Assembly: GCA_015657535.1 (NCBI GenBank)
Contig: JADHZB010000016.1
Location: forward strand, 1 to 64,000
Source: Nephromyces sp. MM_2019
Lineage: Eukaryota > Apicomplexa > Aconoidasida > Nephromycida
Direction: 5' to 3'
DNA length: 64,000 nucleotides
Shown here: one piece after another, positions 21,377-34,629 of the stretch
How the letters are laid out: every line of letters begins with the position of its first letter
Numbering within the stretch: position 1 is the stretch's first letter
Notes under the pieces: generated by a model
The model's database searches: none
Told to the model about the DNA's origin: nothing
The model's input: only the letters and a program-made list of their open reading frames with translations
Made by a program: the position numbers and the translations under genes

Positions 21377-23517
21377 AAGTACGTTATGAGCCCAAAAATA
21401 TTCTACTTTAGTGTGATTGTAATGTTTTAGTCTTGTTAGGAGTTGTGTGCTACGCTGTAGATAAGTTTATATATTAGCTACTAAGTGACATGTCTACGTC
21501 TGTAGATGCTGTGTGTGCCTATTCAGCATTGGAGTTAGTTTAATTAGTGGTTTTAAAGCTGAAAACCCGGCGTGTTGCGTGTGTGAATGATTATAAAAAA
21601 TAAATTATCTGCTATGGGGGCCTTAATTTGGCGGCCTGATTATAAATCCTAAATGTCAGTATTTTGTGTAGGATTCAATGCTTGTTTACTTACATGCATT
21701 AAAATTCACTCCGAATTCAATTTGAGTGCGTGTTGAAATGAAAGATAACACTAAGTCTTGAAGCATTTGAATGTGTGTATGTGGAATGCCTGTATATATT
21801 GATTAGAGAGTTAATCAATTCTGTAGGATATGTGTGCATATAGTTGTCGGAATCACAATTTCAACTTGTGTAATAAAGTCTGTAAAGCTTGTAAGTCTGC
21901 GCCAGAAGTGTGAATCAAAGTTCCATTATATGAATTTTCTGAGTTTGTTAGAATGTTTGCGTATACATAACTGAATCAAATTTTAATATTCGCATCGTTA
22001 TAATACAATCTAAACTATTATAAATCAAATTCCTCGCACGTGTAACAATTGCTATCAAATTATAGGTACTAATTTTCAGTGATCTCGATAACAAATTATA
22101 CCTATGAATTGTTTCATAAAGCTAAGTATATAGACTGGCTGAAATCGTTATCTTATTTTATTATCTAAAATCATTAAAAAATATTTTACTATATGTTTAA
22201 CATTTGATTTTAAATATTAAGGCTAAATAGTTTAGTTTTTCACAAATTACTACTGTCATCGCTTAAAGAATGTTGTTTTAAAATGGTATAAGGCTCAGAT
22301 CCTTTAAAGATTTTAATCTTCACTGTATTAAAATACTTTAGAATTACAAAAGTTCACTTTTAAATTTTAGCACCTCTACAACACAAAAAAGCTGGCCTAT
22401 TTACACATAGGATAAATACTAGTAAATACGTTCATCAATTCACCTTTTGGCATTCATAAAAATATAATAAATCATTATATCTAAAAATTGTGCAAATTCA
22501 AAATTGAACTAATTTTTTATAGCTCTTCGGAAATTGCAACATAGAAATTGCTCCCATCGATTAAGTGAAAGGTTATCATCAAACAATACCGACTATTGAA
22601 TCACTTAAATAACTCATACACTTTCAAAAGGTTATCATCAAATAATACCGATTATTGAATCACTTAAATAACTCATACACTCTGAAATGACTTAAAGACC
22701 CAAACAAAGATAGCTCCTATCACTAACAGATAACGTATACACATAAACAATCATAACTCATATAAACAGAGATAGCTCAGTTGCAAGTACACATTTAAGA
22801 TATATACAAACTCACAAGGATACCCTGTAGGCATGTATAGGTAGCTCTCATATACAGGCATAAAACATATAAGCTCATAGGATTGAATATTTATAAGTAC
22901 ACACACATGTAAGGAAATAATAGACAACTTTGATTATGGCTTACAAAAATACCTGGATTAAGAAATGATATATGTATACACAGATAGATACAAATAAAGA
23001 TTATAAAATTTCAAAATAAGTATATCTAGTGAATGAAAATTGTAAAGTCAAAATGTTATGCCACGGAGGAAAATGTTTTTATAGAATAAATTCCAATCTG
23101 ATGTTTCAAAAAATTGGAAAATTAGCAATGAGCATTTGTAACTTATCTCTAAGTTTATGTGTTATATCTAAGGATAGTCGTAGCCAACACCATTAAATAA
23201 ATACATATACAAAAGATTTACCGTAATAATAGATTACTAAAGAATTTTATCAGTTCTTATTTACCATCGAATATTTTAAAAATTGCTGTTTACAATGAAG
23301 TTTTAAACATATTTACTTTCAGTTTATAACGTAAGAGAAGCACAGTGATAGGTTCTAGACAACTCAAACATAGTGAAATGAGTGATTATAGATAAATTAT
23401 AGATTAGTTATCAAGTTTCGTAAATTAATACGCATCTTCAGTCAAAATTAGACATCGTATAAGTAGATTCATCACAGACCAAAATGTCGATGTTTTATTA
23501 ACTGGGAATTTTCAGAA
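21377..23517. other. Gene-free stretch upstream of the threonyl-tRNA synthetase
   Basis: This holds the synthetase promoter side on the left and the 3' flank of ATG3 on the right. The only distinct structure is a tandem duplication at 22571-22688. From 22740 to 23000 the sequence is rich in ACATA/ATACA words. No gene is supported. Confidence 0.55.
22571..22688. repeat. Two-copy 59-bp direct tandem repeat
   Basis: Copy 1 (22571-22629) and copy 2 (22630-22688) both begin GGTTATCATCAAA and share TTGAATCACTTAAATAACTC. They differ at about five positions, so the duplication is fairly recent. It lies in noncoding DNA. Confidence 0.9.
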
Positions 23518-26072
23518 TCATGAAGGCTTTGGTAGCATTTCTATCTCCATAGTGAAATCATAGTCAATGGTAGGTATAACTCCACTGACAAATTTTAGCA
23601 GGATAACTATCGCCAGGTGTGGTCTATTGATATGTATACATAAATCAAGATTAAAATGTAGAAAATGATAATCTGTAATAAACCTATAGTAAGAAAATTT
23701 TAGTGTCTTCAATATACTCTAAGAATGGATCGAATTATTTGTATAAGAGGTAAGATTTATGCACAATTTGTATTTAATAGGATTGATGAGTGTTTACTTT
23801 AATTCCAAGCCACGAGCTTCCCAACTTTTTGCAACTTGTCTCATAACGTAAGAGTGCCTTTTAAGTAATAGAAATGGGTCAAAAAATTAAAAGTGATTTA
23901 TATTAAGCATTCTAATTTTGTATAATTTATTACTTGCAAGGGTGTATAGATGCAGTAGGTATTCTTGTGCATGGGTGTGGGTCGACTGTTACGCTCTTGA
24001 AGGCATAACTAGCCAGAACATCCTCAAAAATTTGATAGGGTTGCAATGGTGTTCCATTCTAGTAGAGTTTAATAAAGTTGAAGGTTTAAGTATAGTTAAC
24101 AATAGAGTTAAGTGGGAATATAAAGCTCTGTGTGTGTATGTTTAGTTTTATCAAGTTCGAATAAGTCAAGTATGATGTTTCTGGGTTCATAATTCCTAAA
24201 CGAATTTGCATTTGAGTAAATCGAAAAGAGGGAAAGTTTGAGTACATTGATTGTTCAAACTAACTAGGTGCATCTGTCGAATATGAGTTTACACGTATTA
24301 AGTAATGTAAGATGTGTGAGTCATAATAAATAGGTTTTAGAAAATAAAAACTTGCTATGGTTTGTTATTTAATGTATTGTGCAAACCTCGTCATAACCGA
24401 ATAGCCACACTCTTGGAGTTTGGTAATACTTGTCATAAGTAATACTTATATCATATGTCCTCGTTGGCCTTATAACTGATGAGAGAAATCTATGGAGTGT
24501 ATATAAAATAGAAAAATATCTATTAAGTAGAACCATTTTCAGCTTCAGATTTGGTAGGAATTAGAATATTAGCTGATGCTGGATCTTCTTCCTACAAAAA
24601 TTGATTGATTTTTTAATTTTTAAGAGTTATTCAATAAGAAACTTGAGTTGAGTTACAAGATTGAATGAACTTATTAAATTAATTTATGTGTGTGTGTATG
24701 AGTGTATCTCATTCTGATCGAGTAGGCTTTACATTTTCGCAGGAATATCCAAATTCGTCTATAGCAGTTATGTCGGTCATATCTTCAATATTCTAAGGTT
24801 GTAGGTGTATTAATAAGACCAATCTTAAAACGAGGGAATCATACAAATACCTGTATATTGCTATGGTGCTCATTATATATTGACTTGTTCTTGGTTTCTG
24901 AGTCGTGGAATAAATAACATTAAAAAGGAATTTTAATGGAGAAATAGAGGCAGATGAGGAAAAGTAATATGTGCATATACACGGATATATTTGAATTTAA
25001 AAAGAATACATACACGAAAATAAAGTGTTTAAAAAGTACATTTTTATTTCAAAAAACATACAAACAAGAAAAGGATAAACACAAACAAAAATAGAAGCAA
25101 AATTTCCTATAAGATATGCACATGTAGAGAGATAAATATCATGTAACCCCGCAAAAGAAACTATGTATAGCCATACCATATGTCTCGTTTTCCACTGAAA
25201 TGTCTTGAACTGGCTCATCTTCAACATCACCAGTTACCAGCCATTCATGTTCACCACAAATATTTTCCTTAAGGGATTATTTTCACATATAGGAAGTTTA
25301 AAAAGTAGTGTGAATATTATTATTACTTATAGACTTATATGAAAATGATGTGTGAATGTATGTGTCTAATTGTGGAGCTTTGTAGATGGATTAAAAGTTT
25401 ATTAATTATTGTTGTAGGATTGAAATGTTTTTAAGATCCAATAATTACTTTGAATTCTGTAGCATTATCCAAATCTTTAACGCGTGCTCTACATGGTACA
25501 TTTCTCGAAATAAGATATTGTTTTTCATTTGGTAACCAACTGGCAGTATATCGAGGATCAGCTGATTGCCTATTAATCACATTATACACACAAGTTAATA
25601 AAATAAATGCTTAGCAAGTGGGTATTTACAATCAGTTATTTTAAACTGATTGTTGTTAATGATACATAGTAGGGAAAATTCATGTCTAAGACTTAGGCTA
25701 TGTTTTATTTGTGTATAATTCTGTGTGTTTGTTTGTGTGTGGTTGTAATTGTAAGTTTTCGGGGGTGTATATAGGTGCTTGTGGGTAGGTGTATGAGTTT
25801 GGATGTATGTTAAGGTGTGGGTTCATTTGTATGACCAAGCTTAAATATAATGTCATTTATGAAGTATCCCAGCATACATTTGCTCAGATATACAAATTTG
25901 TAAGTATATACCATTGCCAAGTGGGGAATTTGAAAACTAAATGATCTCCTGCTTCCACAAACTCCTCAGGGTTAAGTGTGCCTTGACTTGTAAATTGTGA
26001 TCGCTTGGGTATTGGCGTGAATTGTGATATAACATTTCTTATTCCATCCGCTACTCTATGTCCAAAATTCAT
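23518..26072 (-). CDS. ATG3: Autophagy E2-like enzyme ATG3
   Basis: A ten-exon gene for the E2-like enzyme that conjugates ATG8 to phosphatidylethanolamine. Exon 1 (26072 to about 25912) encodes an amphipathic N-terminal helix, then [20 protein letters not shown], the hallmark ATG3 N-terminal block. Later exons give [17 protein letters not shown] (about 25569-25450), an acidic middle region (about 25255-24550), [19 protein letters not shown] (about 24470-24390), YQIFEDVL with ASIHPCK containing the catalytic Cys of the HPC motif (about 24055-23932), [10 protein letters not shown], and the terminal [17 protein letters not shown]. Stop TGA is at 23518. Compared with human ATG3 the acidic insertion is present but short. 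In apicomplexans this pathway maintains the apicoplast; whether this organism has that plastid cannot be read from the window. Exon phases checked by eye are compatible across several junctions. Confidence 0.93.
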
Positions 26073-26608
26073 TACTTATTTTTATATTATTGCAATACTA
26101 CATAATAAACATGCACACACACACATATGTGCACAAGAATATACATATAGATGTATTATTACAGAGAGATGTAGAGACATATATTAAGAGGTATTTCAAC
26201 AAGTATTTATCTTGGAGATAGGTGGCATCTATATATTTAAATATATATGTTGAGCATGTACAGATTATGTATAATAAATATATTGGGGGTGTGTGCAACC
26301 CGCTGGCTTATGTATTATAGGTATAGGCTATATGTTTTTATAAATTGTGTGTGTTATATAAGATTGAATTACTGAGATGTAGTGAGTATTATTTTGGAGT
26401 GATGTGTCTGTAAGAATGTTGGTGTATTCAAAAAGTAAATAAATCAAAAGCTTCAATGTTTCCCACAAATTGAAGACCATGTGAGCAAAACAAATAAAAA
26501 AAGTGAAGACAGATAAAATGAAATCAAATTTATGAAAATAACTCCTTCTCCGATGAAATTGGGCTTCAAAATGAACTTTGATTATAATTATATTAAAATG
26601 ATAAAAAA

Positions 26609-26640
26609 AAAATTGAAATTTGAATGAAAATTTCAATTTT
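26609..26640. repeat. Perfect 13-bp inverted repeat
   Basis: Arms AAAATTGAAATTT (26609-26621) and AAATTTCAATTTT (26628-26640) are exact reverse complements around a 6-nt loop. The sequence is AT-only apart from one G/C pair in the stem, so it may be a chance palindrome in AT-rich DNA. Confidence 0.85.
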
Positions 26641-28149
26641 GGAGGAATTTTGTAAAATTAGACAAATCTAAATTAATTTTTATTCAAAAATTGAAGCCGC
26701 TAAAGCAACACATGCAAAAGCGCATACCATATATATACCTATGTGTGGCACCCACATACCTACTTGTACAGAAAAAATCCGAAGTTATATAAAAAAAAAA
26801 CAAAGCGAGTTTAGCACACGGGCACTGTTCACACACACAGGTGCACAGGCTATATTGTGAGCATGTTTGCAAAACATGATCTAGACGCACATACATCCAC
26901 ATAAGTTTGACTAGCACCTGAAACTATACACAGACACCTAGAGCACGAAAACAAATGCTTACACAATTATGCATGTATACACAAAATTGCAACATTAATA
27001 CATATGGACCATTGTTGAAAAATATACTCAATACTAACTAGTCAGATATATAAACTTGCATCCCTACACATGCACATACAAAACTTGATAAGAGTTTTTC
27101 AAACATATACACATGTGTATATTATTTATACATAGCACACATGCACCATCTGTGCTAAACTAGTATATATAAAGACATGTGGAAAACTATGCCACACTTT
27201 AAAGAATCTTAATTATAAACTTTGGTTAATTAAGCCGTTTCAAATCTATGAATTGGTTTAAAGATTATTTCGATGGTTAAATGCTTTACAAGTTAATTTT
27301 ACACATAAATATTTAGTTTCTTCTGAAAAAGCTAAGTCGATAAATATTAAGAATAGATAGTAAAATACATCTACACAAAGACATAATCATTTGAAAATAT
27401 CTCTTAAACTACTCAAGTCTTCAGGTATGAATTTCTTTTAATTTTAGACATAAACTATTCAAATTTCATAATTTGGATGTTTTCAGAGTTTTCTACTTTT
27501 TGGAATATGTTATATAACATAATTTACTATTAAAAAAATTATCAATTTAATTAAATAATAATCAACAATGAGCCCCCTAACCATCTTATATCTTGCTACT
27601 TGCTTTCGAGTTTTATATTTTGAGCAGATCAATATTTATTAACATTAAATTTAATTACATAATTTTAATGTCATACAAACTCAAAATATATAATGAATAC
27701 AAATTAAGCTAAGCAATTAGCTAATGCATCTGACACATGTACACATTTCAGAGAAAATAAACAAACCAATCCCGCTGAAATGCTAACAAAAATTTAATAA
27801 GTTTTACCAAAAAATAAATTAGAGAAATAGATATAAACAAATAAATTAATAAGGGACATAAGAAATTTATAAACTTGAAGAAATTTAATGCTATGTGAAA
27901 AAAATAAAAGTTCTTAATTAATATTAATCTCAATTCAGATGATAAGTTGAATGGAAAGTGTAATATATATATAAGTTCAACTATATGAGCTACATACAGA
28001 AATCGACAGCGAATGAGAGTACCACGACCCAACTTATAGCTTCAAGTTATTTAAGATACTCATCGAATTTGATGTAAATTATTAATATATAGTTCAAGGA
28101 CTACACTTATTGGTTACTTCCAAGTAAAAAACAGTGTGTCTTTTACCCA

Positions 28150-28370
28150 AACTGTGTGGAAACTGGAGGACTGACAATACAAATACAAACTAACTAACAC
28201 ACACAACATCCTCACATTAAATAAACACTCATATACACAATACAAACATAAACATAAACACACAACATCGAAACAAACAGCCAAAAGCACCCAGGACACA
28301 CAAATACTCACACGAAAACCCACAAGACCCACACACACCGCTACACCTACAGACACAACTCCGAGGCACT
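28150..28370. repeat. C/A-rich low-complexity tract
   Basis: The plus strand is almost devoid of G and is dominated by ACA, CACA and AAACA words for about 220 bp, immediately upstream of the dynactin-like gene. It may belong to that gene's 5' untranslated or promoter region. Confidence 0.7.
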
Positions 28371-28446
28371 ACACCCAGGTCTCTTACATTACATCCACTT
28401 TAACCATACACACACTTTATGATACTTTCTGGGGAATTCAAAACCC

Positions 28447-29302
28447 ATGGCAAACAATGAGCAAACCATTCTCATTGAGGAGCTAAAGAGAGTAATGTGT
28501 ACATTGTAAATAAAATATTCCCATCTCTTGCGTTATATATGCATTTGGAAATGTACTCCAATTGTAAATATCTTGATTACTTGGTACCCAACAATCAATA
28601 CTTACGTATTAAAAATCGATAGCTTGACACACTCTTACTTCACAATTTATGATTGCCTCAGTTCAGTATATCTCTGACAATCCATTCATATTTACGCTAT
28701 ATATTTTGTCCTTATACATATCTTAATTTATCAACAAATCTTGATATCCCATTCGTAGAAAATAAAAGAGCTAGAGGACAAGAATGAGAGTTACCAGTCT
28801 GAGATTATGGAGTTGGAGGTCAAGATTTTATTTTCTGTTGAATTTGATAAGCATATATATCTACATTCTAAAATAAACTAACAGGAATCACTCGAACAAG
28901 CCATTGTTGATAAAGAGAATTTCTCCACAAAGGCTGAGAAACTTAAAACGCTTTTAAATGATACAGTTGACCAGATGGAATTGCAAGTATATTTCAATCT
29001 ACACTCTTTAATAATTTCATGTATATACTATAACTGAATATCCGCACCATCTTGGATCACATCTTGGAAATGAAAATTTGTTGGATTTTCCACTCTTTAA
29101 ATAGGCCTTGAAACTATATTATTTCGATAATAAATTATCCTGTATAGACATATAACCAAATTTTAGAAGCTAATACATTTGCATAATTTGTAACTTTTAA
29201 ATTACACCAAGCACCCAAATTTAGCCCTATATTATAGATATATACCTCATAATCACATTGGATACACTGATTTTATATATTTCTTTACTAAATTGGATAT
29301 GC

Positions 29303-29337
<35 letters not shown>

Positions 29338-32300
29338 CGATACCATTTTTTTACACATACTCTATCTATTTTTTGACCCACACTCACACTGTCCATGAAT
29401 TTTCATCCCATTTTGTACACTATACAATCATCGAGATTATATAATTACACTCGCTGGAATTAAATATATACATACCGAACAAGGATTTAATAAATACATA
29501 CATCCCCTTATAGATTGTAGAAAAGGACTTGGAAATTGAGAATCTAAAGAGTGTAATGATACAAAATAACTTTATGAAAAAAAGAATAAAGGATATGGAG
29601 CTTAATGAAGCAAGATTAGAAAGCAATGTAAACTTATGATCTAGTTTATCGTAAACTCACATCTATATAGCTTATTTTAATAATTCTTTACAAATCAGAC
29701 CAAAGAATACAAAGAAGCTTTGGATGCTTTATCAAATTGGCACGTTGAAAAACAGGGTGAACTCCTTACAAAATCAGCTGAAACAGATGATTTAAGGCTT
29801 AGCCTTAACTCATATCAAAATAAATTTCATGAGATACAAGTGTGTACAGCCTCTGTAAACCATTTATACATATTCATACACATTATAATAAACTTATCTA
29901 TAGGAAACTAAGGATGAGGCTCTCGAAACAATTGAACTTTACAAACAATTGCTTAACAGTAGCGACAGCCTTATAGAGGAACAAAAACAGATAGAGCTAT
30001 CTATAACAAGAAAACTTACATCTGTTTATTCACAAATAAGATCATATGAAGTGGCTATAGAGTCGATAATGACTGAGAATATACAAAAGGAGAATGACCT
30101 TGTAAGCATTTAAAGAATCTTTTTGCAAAGATTTGGGATAGATCGTATGTACTTGCATTTATGAATGATCTATAGAAACTGGAGATTGAACGCTTAAAAA
30201 AGGAAAATGGCTCCCTAACTAATCTTGTGAAATCGAAAAATAGACCCAAAATCAAACACGGGTAAGCACTCAGAAAATAAACTTATCATTTCTATTATGC
30301 ACCGTATATATAAATTTATCATGATTATCACCTTTCCATGTAATCTATGATCCTAAAACCATAATCAATCAATTATATTTGATTTATACATACTCCTCAA
30401 CACTCATTGACCCAATAGATAATTTAAACTAGTTTTTGCACACACCTAACCATCAACTTAACCCTCACAAGCTATCTTTTTATTTTTTCAGTGCGAGCAG
30501 TGATTTATTCGTAACTCCTTCAAATGAGAAGCCTTTTCTTATCAATTCACTACTACAAGAAAACACTCTCCTTAATTACCAAGCAAATATGACTACAAAC
30601 TTCATAAACAATCGATTCAAAGCAACTTACAACACTATCTTTGGGTGCCTTTTCAAGCTCTTAAGGTACTTGCTTTTTAATGTTATACCTAGCTCGTACA
30701 AATTTACTAACCCACAACTTTTTTTTATAAATAGATACCATGACAAATCCCTCACATTCTTTGAAGGTTTGTGCCAGCAATACCTTAGTAATTATGTAGA
30801 TTTAGCACTTCAAGGAAAGGTAATCTTCATATACAGTGTACCTATTAACTATCTGAACTAAACTTAATTTGTACTCCGTACTGATTATAGGGGGAAGATA
30901 AACCTAATAAATTGTTCTTACGTTGGGTTGCTAATCTTTCTAGCATTTTGGTTGACTCAGTAGCCAATGTAAGAAAGTTTTTACAATTTGTCATTCCTTA
31001 TCTGTGTACATAAATATGTACTGTATGTGGTACTGTGAATATATACTATACCTTTGAATATTCATTAGCTACCTTTAGAATGAATTTCTTTCGAATGATA
31101 TTTTACCTTAGGTCTCTCGTATTTTTAGTCATATCACCAATGCTGATAACCAATCCTTTATGTGCATCATGGGCGAAGATAATGAATTGGATAAGTGTTT
31201 GAGTCAAGGTTAGCAAGGTTACACATACATTGAGCCTACTTATGGCAATTATAACACTAAATACACGTTAAGAAATATAGAATGATTAACCTATCTACAT
31301 ATGAAAATCTTGAATATACTTGTTCTTACCCTAAAGGATTAGATGCTATCTCTAAATTTATTGATGCGGCTGATATGGACCAATTAAGTTCTTCAATGCG
31401 TTTAAATCAATTCCAGGTATTAGCGTTTTAGCTTTTAATGATGTAGCCTAATGTATCAAATTGCCTTATGATCAAATAATGTTTATATTAAATAAATTAT
31501 TTACCAATAGAATTTTAACTCAAAATTAAAAATTATCCTAAACTCGCTTGAACCAGAAGGTAAATGATTTTATGTAACGCAGCAACCCTTACAATTATTC
31601 AATCCTAACTATTAGGGAGATCTTCTTATTTCGTTTTCGAAATCTTTTACAAATTGTATTTATCGGTCTACTACTTGCTAATTGCTATATTTGATGCGGC
31701 TTTATTCACTGAGATTAATCAATTTTTGAGTACTTCTTCTTGGAAAACATATCTGTCTAACCTTATTGACTCATTGAAAAGGTACAATGCTTAAATTGAT
31801 ATCAAAAGTGATGTTATTAATACAAAGAATTCTCATAGAAGACATTTATAGCCTAAATTAATCCCTATATTTATTACTTCATAGTACAACCGATCACACA
31901 CTTTACTATAACTGGTTGACTTTTTTTTATACTTTTTTAACGCAGTATAAAGCCACGAAGAAAGTTGATTGAGTTATTTATTCGAAACAGACCATTCTGT
32001 TTCACTCAAACAGATAATTTTGATTTAACTATATATAAGGTATGAATTTATCAAACATTGAATCAATAAGAAAGGACATCACTGTTCTAAAAAACCAGAA
32101 TCTTGAAAGATTTGAAGCACTCCTGTTTGCTACAGAGGACACACAACTTGAATATATAAATGAAATTATCCCACTGGCTCTAGAAGTAATATAAATTACA
32201 CTAAATGACTAATTTTTATTACTTTTGATATTGTATTATTTTTAATAGAGTATCAGATCAGGAACTGATTGGATTGGGAATAAATCAATTGAAATATCAT

Positions 32301-34312
32301 TCACAGAGTCTGATAATATACAGATTCAATTCCCTTGGCAGGTGTGTGATTCTTTATAATATATACCCAGAATATATTTATACCAGAATAACCTTGTAGG
32401 ATATAATACAAAACACAGTAGAGCAAATTAATCAAGAAGGAGATGCATACTCCCACATTAAAAGCGTAAATACTTTACTAGAAGAAGAAAAAGGAAAAAG
32501 CCTTAAGGTGAACTTATGATTTCTATTCTATTTATTCTGCTTAAAGGGTATATAAAAGGCTAAATATTACATATTGTGTATATAGAAAATCGATTCATAA
32601 ATTTTCCCATAACCATGTACCTCATTTGATCAATACACATCTATTCTAAAACATAAAAAATTGTAGATGCACTAAAACTGTTTATCTAAATTTAAATTAC
32701 AAAACATAGATATATACATAGTGAAACACTTATATAAAAAATGATTCTTTTCAGTTGAATGAAGAATTTATGCGAATTAGCTACGAAATCAATGATTGGA
32801 AGTTAAAATATTCACAGGAACGTCTGAAATCAGACAAGTCAGTTTTGATAATGATTATATATGGTAAATGTCCCAATCATGTTTAGTAAAAACATGTAAA
32901 ATATTTTTACATAGGCTTGAGAATATCCAAGTTGCTAACAACACACTCAAAGCAGAGAAAGAACAATTTATGGATATCATTGATAAGCAGAGGAATGAAA
33001 TAGAAGCACTCACTCAAGTGAAGATAGAGAAAAATAAGGAAAACCTAAAACTTCAACAAGATTTAAAAGGTAAGCAACTTCTTAACACCATTGAATTAAA
33101 TCACTTTTAAGCCTTCACTAAACAGACGAAAAAGAAAAACAAAAGGAGAAAGTCACAGCCTCTGTTCAACGTGAACAAAGTGAATACTATAAGCATGAAG
33201 CCAGTTCTATAAAAAGTTTATTCAAGAAAGTAGAACATGAATACTGTGAAATTCAAGCAAGATTAATGGATAGGGATCTAAAAGCTATTGAACTTGACTA
33301 CTCGGCACCTCTATGTAACAATACCAAGTATTTGTCATCCTAATAAGTCAATTTGCTATATACAAATGTTTGCTTACTCTTTTTTATTAACTACAATTCA
33401 TGCTTTTGTATCATATTGAAATGATTTGGCATTTCTAATTTAAATATGATAATTAGTAGATTTATGATTATTGCTTATATAGGTATCACTATATTCTATA
33501 TTTTTCCTTTTCTAGCACATCTTTCACCTACATCAAATATAGAAAATGATTCTAAAAAAAACACAGAAACCTTCAACAATAAATTTGAACCTAAATCAAC
33601 AGAAGCATCGATAACACAAGCTCAAAAGTTGCTTGGACTTTACAAGTACTGAAAAAATATTTCAATCAGAGTTTCCAATTTATTTTTCCATTCTTACAGA
33701 AACATCCAACAAGAAGCATTATTATTTGCATGTGAAGTCCCTATATGGGACCCCAGCATTTCACCAGGAGAAAATCGTGAAAGGCTAGGGAATTACACAA
33801 AGAAACATGATAAACTAACTAGAAACATATCAGTTGTCGAAAAGGAAATCGATCAGTATATAAATAACCTGTAGGTCTATCATATAAGCCACAAATAACT
33901 ACAAAATAAACCATATCTCAAAAGAATTCATTAATGCATACATAATTACATGTATATACCACAAGTCAAATGGACCAATCAAGTAGCTATCATTTTGAAT
34001 TTCATCACATTATATATATATTAATATTTAACTATTGTGATAAAATTGAACATTTATGCCAACAACAGGACATTGAGTGGCTCACTGTCAAAAACATTTG
34101 TAGAGCATGGATCGGCTGTTTCCTTCAGATATCTCAAAAAATTTTTAGACATCTCAGGGAATATTAGCAATCAGAAAGATCAATTATTTCCATCAGCTAA
34201 GCTAACAATATCAAAGGGTAACAACAATGAACCATGCAAGGAAAAAGTAGAGAGATTAATAGTTACAGATGATCAAATGGCCTATATAAATAAGCGAATA
34301 ATGGGAAATTGA
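28447..34312 (+). CDS. Dynactin p150(Glued)-like coiled-coil protein lacking CAP-Gly
   Basis: A gene with about 20 small exons. From ATG at 28447, exons encode long heptad-type coiled coil (for example IEELKR; ESLEQAIVDKENF; DLEIENLKSVM; a 63-codon stretch at 29720-29846), then from about 30491 a non-coiled helical region (LLQENTLLNYQANM, YHDKSLTFFEGLCQQYL, LRWVANLSSILVDSVANV, LDAISKFIDAADMDQL) laid out like the dynactin intercoiled domain. A second coiled coil follows (about 32400-33320). The protein ends with SAKLTISKG and ERLIVTDDQMAYINKRIM, closely resembling the C terminus of p150 (HRLVLTQEQLHQLHSRL). Dynactin p150 links dynein to cargo and microtubules. The usual N-terminal CAP-Gly domain is not visible upstream. 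The family call depends on the domain order and C-terminal match. Other dynein-associated coiled-coil proteins remain possible. Confidence 0.6.
29307..29335. repeat. (AT)n microsatellite in an intron
   Basis: A run of about 14 AT units within an intron of the dynactin-like gene. Confidence 0.9.
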
Positions 34313-34629
34313 GCATTATACTTTTATCGATCTTGATTTATCCTTATACATTATTTATATTCGTAGCTCTCTATATAACCTTCAAGTTAGACTTTTTCTC
34401 AACCATTATACTGTGTCCTTACATTAAGCTCATTATTTTGTCTTTTACGTAATTGTGTATTATTCCAACAACGACCGATCCCCAAACTTAAGCTCTACTA
34501 TATTCATTGCAGGCAAATTTTCATTGCTTGAATCTCTGAAAAGTATTAAGTATGACTATAATATGATTCCTGATTGGCATTAAGTACAAACTTGTCTCAT
34601 ATGAATATAATATAGTGTATGTGAGCATA
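34313..34629. other. Convergent 3' flanks
   Basis: About 320 bp between the stop of the dynactin-like gene (+) and the proposed stop of the CCDC39-like gene (-). Nothing coding was recognised. Confidence 0.5.

Larger units (their letters stand above)
26073..28446. other. Gene-free region between ATG3 and the dynactin-like gene
   Basis: This separates two divergent genes and should include both promoters. It carries CACA/TATA-type low complexity (26100-27200), a perfect inverted repeat (26609-26640), and a C/A-rich tract (28150-28370) whose apparent minus-strand frame is a composition artefact (Val/Cys/Leu only). No CAP-Gly exon for the downstream gene could be found here. Confidence 0.55.

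Noticed and set aside
26098..26917. Several minus-strand open frames of 66-102 codons
   Set aside because: They lie in ACA/TAT low-complexity DNA and encode Cys/Ile/Tyr/Val-rich strings without protein-like character.
28114..28356. 80-codon minus-strand frame rich in Val, Cys and Leu
   Set aside because: It is the complement of the C/A-rich tract and its composition is fully explained by that.
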